From contig OX485806.1 in NCBI GenBank assembly GCA_950295325.1, positions 12,772,001 to 12,836,000 on the forward strand: a stretch of 64,000 nt of DNA. Direction: 5' to 3'. Positions 35,447 through 47,029 of the stretch are shown one piece after another (position 1 is the stretch's first letter; the number at the start of each line of letters is the position of its first letter). Under the pieces are notes generated by a model. It was not told where the DNA came from. It ran no database searches and saw only the letters and a program-made list of their open reading frames with translations. A program made the translations under genes and the position numbers. The stretch is from Polytrichum commune. Taxonomy: Eukaryota; Streptophyta; Polytrichopsida; Polytrichales; Polytrichaceae.

Positions 35447-36264
35447 GGGTCCATTCACGGTTGGGGTACTACTTTTGGGACAAAGGACTTAAGGACTATG
35501 TCGCATTAGATCTCGGTGTTTATCATGATTTACTATTATTTGATCAATAAATTTAAAATAAATAAGTATATAGTTCATAGGCTTTATGAAGAAATATATT
35601 ATTTCTTATTAAATAATCACCAATAATGGATAAATTCCCTATGAAACGAGTAGATAAGTCATAAAACTTGTAAAGAGGTCATATGACTTGTTTGGGCCAC
35701 ATCAATGGCAATTTTTACTATTCAAGTGTACATCAGAGGTCAATTTTTTCTTGTTTTGCATCCTAGTACCTTGGTGTAATGTAAGTGTCATGTGTCCATA
35801 CATATATTTTTTAATGTCCAACTCTAATACTAAATGTTCCTTTTTCATGTAGCCATGATTTTGTGTATTGTTGGCCATGTTTGGTGCCACATGTAAAGTT
35901 ATACAATTGGTATGCAATACATTTTTGGTTCTATTGGTACACACTTGAATGATGATTGTGAGAAAAAAAATTGGGATCGTTTCGATTAATTTTTGTTGTC
36001 CTTTTCATTCCTTGATCCTAAGGTGAACAATTTTGACAGCACCCAGGAATGTCCTTTAAGGAATCAAAATGATATCTTAGATGACCCTATTCCTTGTAAA
36101 TTAACTTTGTTGGTGTACTCAATATGGAGTATGAAATGTAGGTATGATCCAAAATATGCTCCACAATACAAATCTAAGCACACCAAGTATGTAAAGTTGT
36201 CTAAAATAATTCTTAAACCGTTAATTAGACACCCAAAAGTAGTACCCCAACCGTGAATGCCCCC
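35447..36264. mobile_element. 818-bp terminal-inverted-repeat element, family unknown
   Basis: The left end (35447-35479, starting gggtccattcacggttgggg) and right end (36232-36264) are reverse complements at 31 of 33 positions. The tetranucleotide aagc lies directly outside both ends (35443-35446 and 36265-36268), a candidate 4-bp target duplication. The interior has an 87-codon ORF (35993-36256, +) that runs into the right terminal repeat and resembles no transposase. It is likely a non-autonomous DNA transposon; superfamily not assigned. Confidence 0.8.
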
Positions 36265-36470
36265 AAGCTTGTTGTTGGACATGACTTCACTAGATCACCG
36301 CATAATATGTTACTCAATATGAAAATTCAACCAATCATTGTAAGTGCACAAGTTGGTATCACGAGGAGGCAAGTTCCCAAGAATATGAACTTTGCATGCA
36401 ACTAATTGGAAATATTTACTAGTAGCTAAACGCTAAAAGCAAAATTGGTCACTTGCATGTTGGAATACTT

Positions 36471-37227
36471 CCCGGGTACACAACTCCCATATTATACGCA
36501 GGGGGCATCGTATTAAAAACGGCTTAGAGGACGGCTTTTGTAAAAATTATATCAAATTATATCAAATTAAAATGATCTAGAAGTTGGGTGAAGACCAAAT
36601 TAAATAAAATGAGATGAAAAAAAAGTTGGGTAAAGACCAAATTAAATAAAATGAGATGAAAAAAAAGTTGGGTGAAGACCAAATTAAATAAAATGAGATG
36701 AAAAAAAAGTTGGGTAAAGACCAAATTAAATAAAATGAGATGAAAAAAAAGTTGGGTGAAGACCAAATTAAATAAAATGAGATGAAAAAAAAGTTGGGTG
36801 AAGACCAAATTAAATAAAATGAGATGAAAAAAAAGTTGGGTGAAGACCAAATTAAATAAATGAGATGAAAAAAAAGTTGGGTTGCATATTTATTAAGCCT
36901 CCCATTAGAATTATAAGCCACGAATAGTTGCCTCCCATTAAAATTATGATTCATTCACAATGTTAAAATTTTATTAAAAAGTCCAAAAAGTTGGGTAGTT
37001 TGACCTATGGTACAAGTATTAAAAAAATCATATAATTAGGTTTTTAATGCAATTATATGCTTTAAAATATATTCATTTCCTATATATAATTACATTTTTG
37101 GATTCCTTTTTAGAAGGGCTACAAGGGTTTCCTACATTAAAACAAATTGTATCACTCAATATTGGACTAAAATACATTAGAAGTGATTATAATCAGGACC
37201 ATATAATACGGGAGTTGCGTACCCGGG
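36471..37227. mobile_element. 757-bp terminal-inverted-repeat element containing a 42-bp tandem array
   Basis: The left arm cccgggtacacaactcccat... (36471-36498) and the right arm (37200-37227) are reverse complements at 25 of 28 positions, and all three differences are transitions. A ggaat word lies just outside each arm (36462-36466 and 37228-37232), but 4 bases off on the left, so the target duplication is uncertain. The interior holds the 42-bp array at 36582-36881. No transposase ORF was seen. It is probably a non-autonomous element. Confidence 0.7.
36582..36881. repeat. 42-bp tandem repeat, 7 copies plus a partial
   Basis: Near-identical units agttgggtgaagaccaaatt + aaataaaatgagatgaaaaa + aa start at 36582, 36624, 36666, 36708, 36750, 36792 and 36834 (the last one base short). 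One position alternates g,a,g,a,g,g,g across the copies, suggesting an 84-bp dimer duplicated before later single-unit growth. The period is a multiple of three, so the opposite strand stays open as a 14-residue hydrophobic repeat. Confidence 0.97.
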
Positions 37228-37232
37228 GAATC

Positions 37233-38386
37233 CTTTCGGAACAACTTGGTTTTAGAATTTTATTTTATTTTTCCTAAAAAATAAAACAAACCAAATAACT
37301 ATTTTCTAAATCATATTCCCAATTGCTTTTGCACGATGCTGTAGTTGACGTCTTGGCATGTCAAATTGGATAATTGGACATTCTTCCATTTCATGTTCTT
37401 CCAGGTTCATTTGCCACTGTAACCTTCATTCTAAACAAAATTATTGCTCCCACCAGGTTTGGTATGGGCAACACAAGCTATGAGTTTTCATGTGTTGCCA
37501 ACATCTTATGTACTCTGCATTGCTCTCTATGTCCAAGGGCTTCGATTTGGCCTACTTGAGCATGATGACTCTCCATTTTGGCTCTTTAACTCATCTTCAA
37601 TATAGAGACATTGTTGAACCTATGAAGGGAAGACAAAAGGTTGTTTGTCACTTTCGGAGGCAAGTTTGTCGAAATTTTCCATGAGGAAGCCAACTTTATC
37701 TCTCTTGTATGTTGGATTCCCACATCCATCCACACAAGTACACAACCATGCACATTTCAAGAGCAATAATGGAGTTGTTGTGTTGCCAAAGTCCAAATTT
37801 CAAAATGTGCTTCAACACTCCCACGCATGCCACTTTTGATTGAAATGTGTGGGGGTTTAGATAACCACCACTAATGCAAAAAACGTTGGCCACACCCCAA
37901 TTAGATGTCACCATTCATTTGCACAGGGGTGTCGCCAGCCTTGATTTTAAGGGTAGGTCCACTTGGGAAATCAATTTTATCCAGGGCATACTTTGTCAAG
38001 GAAAAATCATTTTTTGTATATGACCTAGGCTTTCAAGTGGGCTTTCGGACGCATGATAGGCTCGGCTTGCTGGGGCCTAGGCCTGCCGACGCTCTTGCAT
38101 TCGCATGCCCCATTGTCACAACAACGGAGATAGTTTCCGTAAGATATTGGTTTTATCAAAGGACCCACAATTTATGAAGCTCATATAGAGTGAACCTCTG
38201 GGACATATTAGACTACTCCCCTCTAAAATACTTTGGCGGAGTCATCATCATTAGCAGAGATGGAACAGATGGTGACAATTGTCAGCCAAGTTGAGAATAT
38301 GAGCATTGTGAGTCGGGAGTTGTGTATGTCGATCTTGTACTTTTGTTGAAACGGTTGAAGGAGGATTATGATTTTTCCCTGACTAG
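37233..38386. other. Intergenic, no recognised gene
   Basis: Several 60-90 codon plus-strand ORFs (37,374-37,559, 37,490-37,684, 37,905-38,177) overlap in different frames and resemble nothing I know. No repeats were noted. Confidence 0.4.
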
Positions 38387-38760
38387 TTGCGTGCGGTCGT
38401 GCGTATGTGGATTTTCCTGTCGATTTTGTGGCGTTGTTCCGAGTTTTTCTGCCGTTGGGTGGAGAGTCGTGGAGCGAGCGGTTATCCGGTGGTGGAGCAG
38501 GAGTATGTCGAAGATGAGTTGTCTCCTCATGAGTTGATACATGGCCTCCCGAATGTGGTGGTGAGCGAATGGTTATGGCCGAGGATCACAGTTCATTAAG
38601 ACCCATTTGTATTGATGCGTTTGAGGCGAGTCAGCAAGTCTTGGAATCCCCTTGTGGGAGTATCCTTCAAGTGGAAGGTGTGTTCATCCTGGCCAGCGGA
38701 GGAGGAGTCGCTTGGAAGGTCGACATCTCTTGCCTTTCATCCATCGATATAGGGTACATT
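38387..38760 (+). pseudogene. Possible F-box-like gene remnant
   Basis: One frame reads ELIHGLPNVVVSEWLWPRI up to 38,599. It meets a TAA and continues in the same frame as DPFVLMRLRRVSKSWNPLVG. The pattern L(P)..V....WP, then LRLVS+SW, resembles an F-box (LP.....I, L...C/VS+.W), as seen in large plant F-box families. The stop falls in the middle of the domain, and no downstream repeat domain is recognisable, so it would be dead. The identity is by eye only. It ends about 440 bases before the copia remnant. Confidence 0.35.
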
Positions 38761-39199
38761 TGTATAGTTATAGTTTTCTAATGTATGAAAGATTAGAGAT
38801 CTACAGCAAGGGTAGTGTACTAATAGGTGAGACACCTTCTTGTAGAGATAATGTAGAGAAAATTCTTAACGCTAGAAGCATTTTGCATGAGGACTGGCTG
38901 CCGTTAGCCTATAGGTTATCTTCTCCGATGAGGATTTGCTGTGGTGGCAGAGTGTTGACTCATAATTTTGTTAGGGATGCAATCCCTACCTAAGCTTTCA
39001 GGCTGTTGAAGATCATGTTTCCTAAGGGTTTTATGAGAACATTTGCATGTTGCTCTGAAGTGTGGACTACAAGTTCCCTGTTTTCTGCTTTGTCTCTTAT
39101 ATAATGATGCTACAATATGTGTTTTGTTCTAGCATGTAGGATTGGGTTGCTCATTAGCTTGGTAGAGCTCTGGTTATCGCAAAACAAACCAGTGGGGTA

Positions 39200-42100
39200 A
39201 GATGAGGGTTCACCTAGTTCTTATAGTGGGGCCCCTGAGCCAGGTATTTTCTCTTGCTCCATCCGCCAGCCCTCGGTACTCCGCTTCTGTTGTTGATACG
39301 GCGATAGTGGGCTGTAGCTTGCTACTCCACTGGATTGAGGAGTCTCCGATCTTGAAAAGCATGCTTGTGGTTGATTTCCATTGTCGAGTCCCTAGCCCAG
39401 TCCGCATCGACATAACCGGTCAATGTCCGATCTGTGTCCTTTGAGAAGTAGACGCTTTCATTTGCTGTCGCTTTTATGTATCAAAGGATTCGTTTTGCAG
39501 CTTCAGGATGCTAATTGTCATTTGGAATTGATTCAACAGTTTTCGGATGAAGCCCTGTTGGTTCAGGAGAGTCCCATGGTCGAAGTAGTGGAATTCTACC
39601 TCGACATACATCCTAAGTGTGCCTAGCTTGGAAATCTCAAACTCAGATTCTAGATATTCCTCAGAAGATTGAGTTTGGGCTCATCGTCTCCCATGAGCAG
39701 TAAATCATCTACATATAATATCACTATCACTTGAAGACTATTATGAATATTACAGTACATGTTGTGGTCTGATTCACTTTTGCCAAGACCAAAATCCGTG
39801 AGTGCTTTATCAATTTTCGGATACCACTGCCATAGAGTGATTTCAGTAGTTTACATACTTTTCTATCTTGCCCTCTGGCTGTTGTGTCGTCATTACTATC
39901 CACTCCCTCAGGAATTTCCATGAACACTTCTACATCCAGATCCCCGTTCAGAATGTGGTCTTTATGTCTAAGTGACGAATTTTTTAGCCTCTTCTTGTAG
40001 CTATGCAGACATCAATGCTAATCGTGGTCCATTTCACTGTGGGATCAAATGTGTCTTCGTAATCTATCCCTTTGACTTATTCGAAACCTTTGGCAACTAA
40101 TCTAGCTTAAAAAATTTCAGCCTTTCCACCTGACGCCCACTTTGTTTTGAAAATCCACTTGGATGTTATTTATAGTTGACCCTCAGGAAGATCCACGATG
40201 ACCCAAGTTTTGTCCTTGAAAATCAATTGTATTCTTGGTTGACTGCTTCTGCCCATCCCGGATGTTTCATCGCTTCTTGGAAACTGGTTGATTCATGGTC
40301 CTCAGTAATGAATGCATAGTTCAATCCTTCAGGCGGTCTTCTGATCCTTGTAGAAGTCTTGGTTGGTGCAGCTCCTTGGTCATTGGTGGTTTTGTCTGAG
40401 CTGCTTTCCTTGTGGCCCGTCGTGTGACTCCAGAGGATTTGTTTTGTATTTGCATCTCTTCAACTGGTTCGTTGGAAAGTACTAACCGTTGGTTGTTTGT
40501 TTCTGGTGGGGTGCAGGTAGATGCAGCATCAGCCGTGTGTTTCTCTGGTTCTGAGGTTGAGGCCGCAACTTCTTTATCATCCTCCCGTGAAGTTGCATCA
40601 GGTGGGCCATCTGTCGTGCTGGAATGTTGTCTGAAATGTTGGTCGGTCATCGCGTATGATCTTTTGTAGCCCAATAATGGATTCAACGACTACTACATCC
40701 TTGGAAACTGCGATTTTCCTTGTCCAGGGATTGTATAGTCTATAGGCTTTCGTAACCAAGTTGAGACCTAGTAACATACACTTTGTTGTTTTTTACTCAA
40801 GCTTGTCTCTTTGGTGAGCTGGAGTATGCACAAAAGCAGCGAGCCAAAACTCTTACTAAGGAGAGATCAGGGGGATGCCTGTAGAATACCTCATCAAAAG
40901 ACATATCATTATTTGAGCTTATGAGGCTCATATTGGTTGGAGAGGTGGCTGTATTGACAACCTTTGTCTAGGAAATCTGGAGACTCACTTGACAATACCA
41001 TGGACCTCGTTTTCTTATAGAAAGGTCCTATTTTTTTTGTTCTGCCACACCATTTTGGTGTGGTGTATAAGGTTGTGTAAGCTCTCTGGATATCCCTTAC
41101 CGTTTAAAATACATATCAAAAGCTTTTAAACTCGCCACCGTTATCTGACCTCAGAACTTGAATCTTGCAACCCTCTGCATTCTCTATCATTTGTTTGAAG
41201 AGTTTGAACTTTTCTAAGACAGCATCTTTAGACTTGATAAGAATACGTCCAAGTTTTTCTTGAAAAATCATCTGTGAATGTTAGGGAATATTTTGAACCT
41301 GAGAAAGAAGGCGTTGGAAGCAACTCGCAAAGATCTGTGGGGATGACCTCCATTTTTTTTTATCAAATCTCGTGAATCTCTTCTTTGGTGCTTTCTCCCG
41401 ATGTTGCCGACATTGCATGCATGTTGGACATAATTTCGAAAGTAGTGGGAGTGGTGGTACCCCTACAGCTTTGCCTATTGTTGACATTTTGTGAAGTGCC
41501 TCATAATTGAGGTGACCTAGCCTGTAGTGCCACACCACAACTCTGCATCGAATTCTGGTTCTGTTGCACATATGTGTTTGTGGGGGAGTTTGAGACTAAT
41601 TTACACAACCCGTTGTTTTGGATCTTTAATGCATGTGGCTATGACTTGCGATGTATCCTTAGCATTAACTATCCAACATTGGTTTGGTCCGAACCATACA
41701 AGGCAACCTTTATCATTTATGCTGCCAACTGAGAGCAAGTTCTTTGAGACACCAGAGACATACAAAACATCACTTATCGTCTTTATTTCTCCATTATATT
41801 ATTAGGATACATTCCCTTCTAAACTGTGGGATTGACCCCCTGCAGATCTAACCTTTGAGATTTCTATACCATGGATATTCCTCGTGTTAGTGACGTCCCA
41901 TGTTACATGTTTGGATACCCCCGGGTTCATGTACCTAGCTTTGTCTATTGTCTTGGTGTCCATAGACAGCATGGCAGCATCAAACATGTCGGCAACGTCC
42001 TTGGGTCCTTGACTCTCTTCATTTTGGATGAGTTGACTTGCGGTCGTTGAAAGGGCCTTTCTTGGTTGTTTCTTCGAGGGAAATGGCAGACTCTAACCCA

Positions 42101-42946
42101 ATGCTCCGGGTGGTAGCAGTTGTTGCGGTTCCTCTTCGAGCACGCCCATCTGGTGGTTGGCCTTGATTCCATTGTGGTCTTCCTTGGTCTATTCGATCTG
42201 GTGGTTGTGGCCATGGCCACATAGGTCCTTGGTGTCGAATGTGATTGCCGAAGTATCATGAGTGCCTCATCTTGAACTTTACTTCTTCTTTCCCTCCTAG
42301 TTTCCTCCAGCATGAGCTTCCCTGTAAGATGGTCAAAAGTTGGTAGTTCGTCTGGAGACAAGATGGTCTGAATGAGGGGCTCATAGTTGTTCGGCAACGC
42401 AACAAGAACATGTACCACTTGCTCATCAGGTACACTTTCTCCCACACTTGAGAGTTGGTTGAGAACTTCTTCGATAGTCCTCAAAAAGTCGAGGATTTGC
42501 GTCCCACTCCATCTTGAGCGAGCGTAGCTAGCTGGTGAGTAATAGTATTTTGGTGTTCTTACGTGACTCGTACAGGTTCATCAATGGTTTCCATGCTCGT
42601 TCCGGATTTGTGAATACCGCGATGTAAGGTGTCACATTGTCTTTTACAGTAGGATGATGTTCCCGAACGCTTTGTCTCTTCTCTCCTGAATGGATGGCAA
42701 GACAGTAGCATTTGGAGCAGATAAATCCACTTCCAAAGTTACCTCCTCAGGGCATACAATGTCCCACAGTTTGTCACGTTTGAGAATCGTTCTCATTTTG
42801 ATCTTCCAAACGTTGTAGTTTGAATGTCCCTCCAGTTGTTCACTTCGGCAAAGTACAAAGTTCTTTCCCCGGCCATTGATGCTTAGTCAGCTTCTGTCTG
42901 CTGGTGTTTTTGTATCTCCTCTTTGATGATGGGCTTTGATACTCCC
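39200..42946 (-). mobile_element. Ty1/copia retrotransposon, internal region, decayed, LTRs not found
   Basis: Minus-strand segments occur in the copia order gag, integrase, reverse transcriptase, RNase H. At the 5' side (42930-42943) the minus strand reads AGTATCAAAGCCCA, close to the tRNA-Met primer-binding site of plant copia elements, so the 5' LTR should end near 42,946. I could not find two matching long terminal repeats in the flanks. Either they are very diverged or the element is truncated. Confidence 0.8.
39210..42876 (-). pseudogene. Ty1/copia gag-pol polyprotein remnant
   Basis: Starting from a Met at 42876, the frame shifts early (WKIKMRTILKRDKLWDIV, UBN2-like gag) and continues in a 179-codon stretch (42484-41945) with a degraded zinc knuckle. 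GAG-pre-integrase follows at 41571-41281 (WHYRLGHLNYEALHKM, then LCPTCMQCR, the HHCC zinc site). The integrase core keeps SDNGGEF (about 41131-41152). Reverse transcriptase shows VFMEIPEG-like sequence at 39927 and an intact YVDDLL (39699-39716). RNase H ends in QWSSKLQPTIAVSTTEAEY (about 39325). Many stops and frameshifts separate these parts, so no polyprotein can be made. The family is clear from the motif order. Confidence 0.85.
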
Positions 42947-43522
42947 CTCAGGTTGGTCTCTTTTAGCTTGACAAGCAATCGAACTTCTACAAATCTTCTT
43001 CAGCCACCTTGATAACCACAATTCTTTTGTGCAGTCCAACACTGTTTCTTGAAGTGTCCTTTTGCTTCAACACTACAACACCTTCTTTGATGTAAGGTAT
43101 GTGGTGTTAAGTGGTTACTTTTCTTAACTGGACCCCTAAAATTAGGCCTAAATTGGATATTGTTGGTCATTAAGAGTGGCAGATAGCAAAAATAGCCACT
43201 GTAGTGTAAAGGTAGCCGACTTCAGTTGCCATGGGACAAGAGTGCATGAGGTTGCCGTCCTCCAACCTCTTCGGCTTGCTCTTTAACCGACACCTCAAAG
43301 AACTACATTATGATCCTGCCAATGTCAGATGATTGCGTGCACAATATGCAAATTAGGTGTCTGTGAGTCCACATCGTGGGTGGATGAGTGCTAGAGCGCC
43401 AATAGAAAAAATTCCATTATAAATGTCGATGAATCATAGAAACAACACACAGGAGCGATGAATCACCGATTCACAACCCACTTGGTAATTTTTGCCAGAG
43501 CTTGATATTCTAGTGTTGTCTG

Positions 43523-43765
43523 ATGGCAGACGGTTTCAACAGTGCCGAAATGTGGAGGCTCATCCCAGATTCGGAGCCGGTTGAAGCAATTTCAGAGTCT
43601 GAGCATGAAGACGACAGGCGATGGCTAATTGAAGATGCAGAGGGTAATTGAACCAGAGCTTGAGATCCTACGACACTCGAGAGGAATCGGAGGAGGATGG
43701 GGACGTAGCTGGGTGGGCTCAAGGTGAGGAGGAGCACCTTCAAACTTGCAGAGTATGTCATTAAG
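43523..43765 (+). pseudogene. Short acidic ORF pair, unknown, split by a frameshift
   Basis: A 42-codon frame (43523-43651) starts MADGFNSAEMWRLIPDSEP and is rich in Glu/Asp. It ends at a TGA. A second frame from 43657 continues in the same style (EESEEDGDVAGWAQGEEEHL, then TCRVCH) to a TAA near 43,761. The two would join after a small indel; a 13-base intron is not credible. Composition and style look coding. It may be the front of a transposon or host gene: the pogo-like remnant lies 1.3 kb downstream on the same strand, with no proof of a link. Confidence 0.35.
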
Positions 43766-44509
43766 GTATGTGGGTGTCATCCGGTTCGTTTTTCAAGTTC
43801 TCCAACTTCTACCAATTAGTATTACCGATGAGAGGCTTCCCTCTCCCATGATTTGTTGCTTCGATGTTGGGCTCAAGTCAAACTCACATGTACACATTTT
43901 TCCTATGCGTGACTTCCAGGTCATAGTTGTTTCTATCCACATGGGAATTTCTTAGATTCACCGTGCATTCTGTAATAGTCAACATACTTATGGCATAAGT
44001 CCAGGCAATTGATTGTGTTTATCTAGAAGGCAATGTTTGTGTGCAGATTTGTGTTCATATACCCTGCATGTGGGGTCTGAAACTATGGCGTAATCAAGCA
44101 ATATTAGCTACCCCAATCATGATGCATTTGATTATATAGTAGTCTGATTTGCATTATTGATGATGTGCTCTAAACCCATACGAGGTTGTTATCATGACAC
44201 CCTCGGAGCCAAACGACATCATGAAATGATAACCATGAAAATTGGATTGCGTTCTGTTTAGGAGCTAAATTTTCTGTGGTATTCAGTGTCACTGACCAAT
44301 CGGAGTTATGCATTTGGGGTCTCTGAATTAGGGGTTACTTTTGAGAAATAAAAACTATGGTATCCAATTGTGTTCACTGTTGAGTGTGCAGTAGTTAATA
44401 AAATTCCAAGATGTAGTCTAATCTCTTTTATACATGTCTCTTTACGGTGTTTGTTCTTTGATTCTCACTGAACCACACATCACGTCAATTTTAGGAGTCT
44501 GATACTGTT

Positions 44510-44960
44510 GCAATCCAGGTCTTCAAGGGCCGCCCAGGCCATGTGCCCAGCCCGAGAGGGGTGCATAGCGGAGGTTGCACAACCAGAAGAGGCCTAGGTG
44601 AACAATCTACACAGGGTAAGTACAGTTCGTCAATCAGCTTGTTGAAATCAACTTCCTTGAGTTGCACAATGCTGTTGAATCGAGTAACAAGCCAGGTTTG
44701 TATGCATGCTAGCATTCGTTTCCTGAATTCCATGCTAGCATTCATTAGGCATGGGTTGGTTGCGACGTCCTTGAATCATGGCAGCAGTGTCCAGGGAGAT
44801 TTTTGGGCCTGATCGATCATATCCTAGTGTTTCCAAGACCAACCAGTTACATGTTGACATCTTTCGGTTTTCTTTAATAGATTGAAAAGAAAATCTGTAA
44901 ATTGCTCGAAATAGATCAGTAATTTTCATGAAGTCTTGAAAATGAACTAGTTATTTCTCA
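44510..44960 (+). repeat. Dispersed repeat Z, copy 1
   Basis: Contains cagtgtccagggagattttt, then tgtttccaagaccaacc.gttac, then ttcggttttctt, then gtaattttcatgaagtc, then gttatttctcaaa. A diverged copy at 59,295-59,490 has the same order. Coding nature unknown. Confidence 0.6.
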
Positions 44961-45009
44961 AACAATTTTGGAGAAACTACACCAAAGAGTGTGAGACCGG
45001 ATCATGTAA

Positions 45010-45780
45010 GATGATGCAACCAAGTGCATGGATGGTGGCTTTTTTGTTTACGTGGATGATAAGTAGTTGGAACATTTCATTGCATGTGTTATTAAAATAT
45101 GGAAACATGTCTTTGAAGAATCAACACTTTTGATTATGGATGGTCATGCGAATCATGTCATTGTGGATGTAGTGAACAAGGCAAAAACAATTGGCCTTGA
45201 TATCATTACATTGCCTTCTTACACACAACATGCCTTAAAACCTCTTGATGTTTCTTGTTTTAAATGGTTTTAGTCCGCTTTTTGTGAATGTCATGATTCT
45301 TGGACATTGACTTATAGAGGAGTTGGAGTGAAAAAGGAAGATATTGCAAATTGGATAGTTAGGGGGTTGAAGACACTCACATTTGTATACATAATTTTTT
45401 TTTTCAAAGCTATGGGAATATGGCCATTGGATAAGAGTGCAATAGATGGTAAGATGACACCTTTGGAGGTATTTGTACATAGAGGGAAGCCAGTGTACAA
45501 ATTGAGGCAATAGAGGACATCACTATGGAAAATAATGGAGTGATACTATGTCACCATTTTGTACAAGAAGATAGGGAGCCCAATGAGAACATTGTGAATC
45601 TGATGCTCAATGATAAAGACGATGGGAGTATAATTACTCAATTTTTGACATTGTCACGCCATACACCAACAACATGATGGGAAGCATTTGCAAGACCGAC
45701 GATTGATTATTTATAGTCATGGCTCATAACAGGTGATGAGTATATTGAGACATTGTATGAGAATGCCTGAAGAGCAAATG
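45010..45780 (+). pseudogene. pogo-like (DDE_1) transposase remnant
   Basis: The ORF at 45067-45273 reads STLLIMDGHANH, then GLDIITLPSYTQHALKPLDV. This is the second and third acidic-residue region of DDE_1 transposases (pogo/Tigger and CENP-B-like). After a stop at 45,271 the same type of sequence continues at 45,307-45,513 (KKEDIANWIVRG, then AMGIWPLDKSAI) and, with stops, to about 45,780. The upstream part, with the first catalytic aspartate and the DNA-binding domain, was not found; a frameshift lies near 45,060. It is dead and truncated at the 5' end. No terminal repeats were located. Confidence 0.7.
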
Positions 45781-47029
45781 TGGAAATCGAAACATTGTTG
45801 TTTTTTAAAGGATGAACAAACTTTAATGGTCATAGATAATCTTCTATTATGTGGATGAATTTGTGATGTAGTAAAATATAACTTGGATGAATGAGGATGT
45901 GTAGTATAACTTAAAGCGATCATCTAATGTTTGTGGGCACTCTTTGGTAGGATGTGGTGACAATTGTTATTCCAACTGGAATATCAACCCACAAGATTGG
46001 CCGGATGGGTGGACTACTCTAATGCCTCCAGGCAATGATCAATTATATTTTATAATCATCCAAATGCATAACATTCATCCAGCCATTCTTCATCCATACA
46101 AACCACTCTAAGTTCATCATAAATCTATTTTTTCATCGTTCACAAAATCGTTCTTTGTTCAACCTAAATTATTTAAATTTCATCCATTAATACTAGTCCA
46201 TTCATCTAGTAGATCATCCAAGAAAAATTAATCTATTCACCTCATCATTGCTCAATTATTAATTGCAGATATTAAATTCAAGTATTGTACTACGATCTAT
46301 AATAATTTTAGTTATAAATTGACATATCTTGCGTTATTAATCCAAATTGGACATGTGATAAACCGTTTGAAACCTGGAAACAATCAACTCCAATAGCTGC
46401 GGATCAACGGAGTAGTTTTTAGCATGGTTTACAAAAAAAAATAATCAACATTAACAAGGCTTACAAAGCGTTTTAATCAACAAAAGAAAAGAGACGCCCA
46501 CAAAGATCGTTGTCACCTGCATAGAAGAAGAAAGAAAGAAAATTATAAGAATGAGCCAGAACTAACCCTGCGGACCACCCCTTTCTAACCACAGGGCTCT
46601 TGGCCGTAGATCTGACTAGGCCTAAATCTAATGGTTAGCATGAACGGCCGAGTTCACACAATCTATCCTTATTTTACACCCTTAAATCTTCATGTCTTCA
46701 TTTGCCGCCAATTTTATCCAACGACCTTTGCCTTCATCCATACAACACCTTCATCTTCACTATCTATATCGATACAGTGCCTTCATCCGCACCGTCTCCG
46801 CCGGCAATATCCTTCAATATACTTCTCAAAATTTTCATCGACGTGCCATGCCAGGTCTTCATGAATTACTTAATCATCTAATAATGCTGACTAATTGATA
46901 TTGATCTAATTCCTAACAACCAACTTTCTTTTTTAAATAAAAAGTGAGCCTTAACTTAAATGACAAGCAATTTAGGTGGCTCACAAAGGATAACCTAGAT
47001 AATTAAAATAAAGAATAAATATCTAGATT
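45781..47029. other. Intergenic, no recognised gene
   Basis: AT-rich, with scattered catcca words (46,060-46,220). Short overlapping ORFs at 46,631-46,898 resemble nothing known. The phrase ggccgtagatctgactaggcctaaatctaatggtt near 46,601 has the look of a plant transposon end, but no partner was seen. Confidence 0.4.

Noticed and set aside
36557-36954. Minus-strand hydrophobic ORFs of 97 and 125 codons
   Set aside because: They come from the 42-bp tandem repeat, whose length is a multiple of three; both overlapping frames repeat every 14 residues.
43071-43206. Small CACTA-type element between cactacaaca and gtagtg
   Set aside because: The inner sequences of the two ends do not match as inverted repeats and the flanking triplets (caa and taa) differ.
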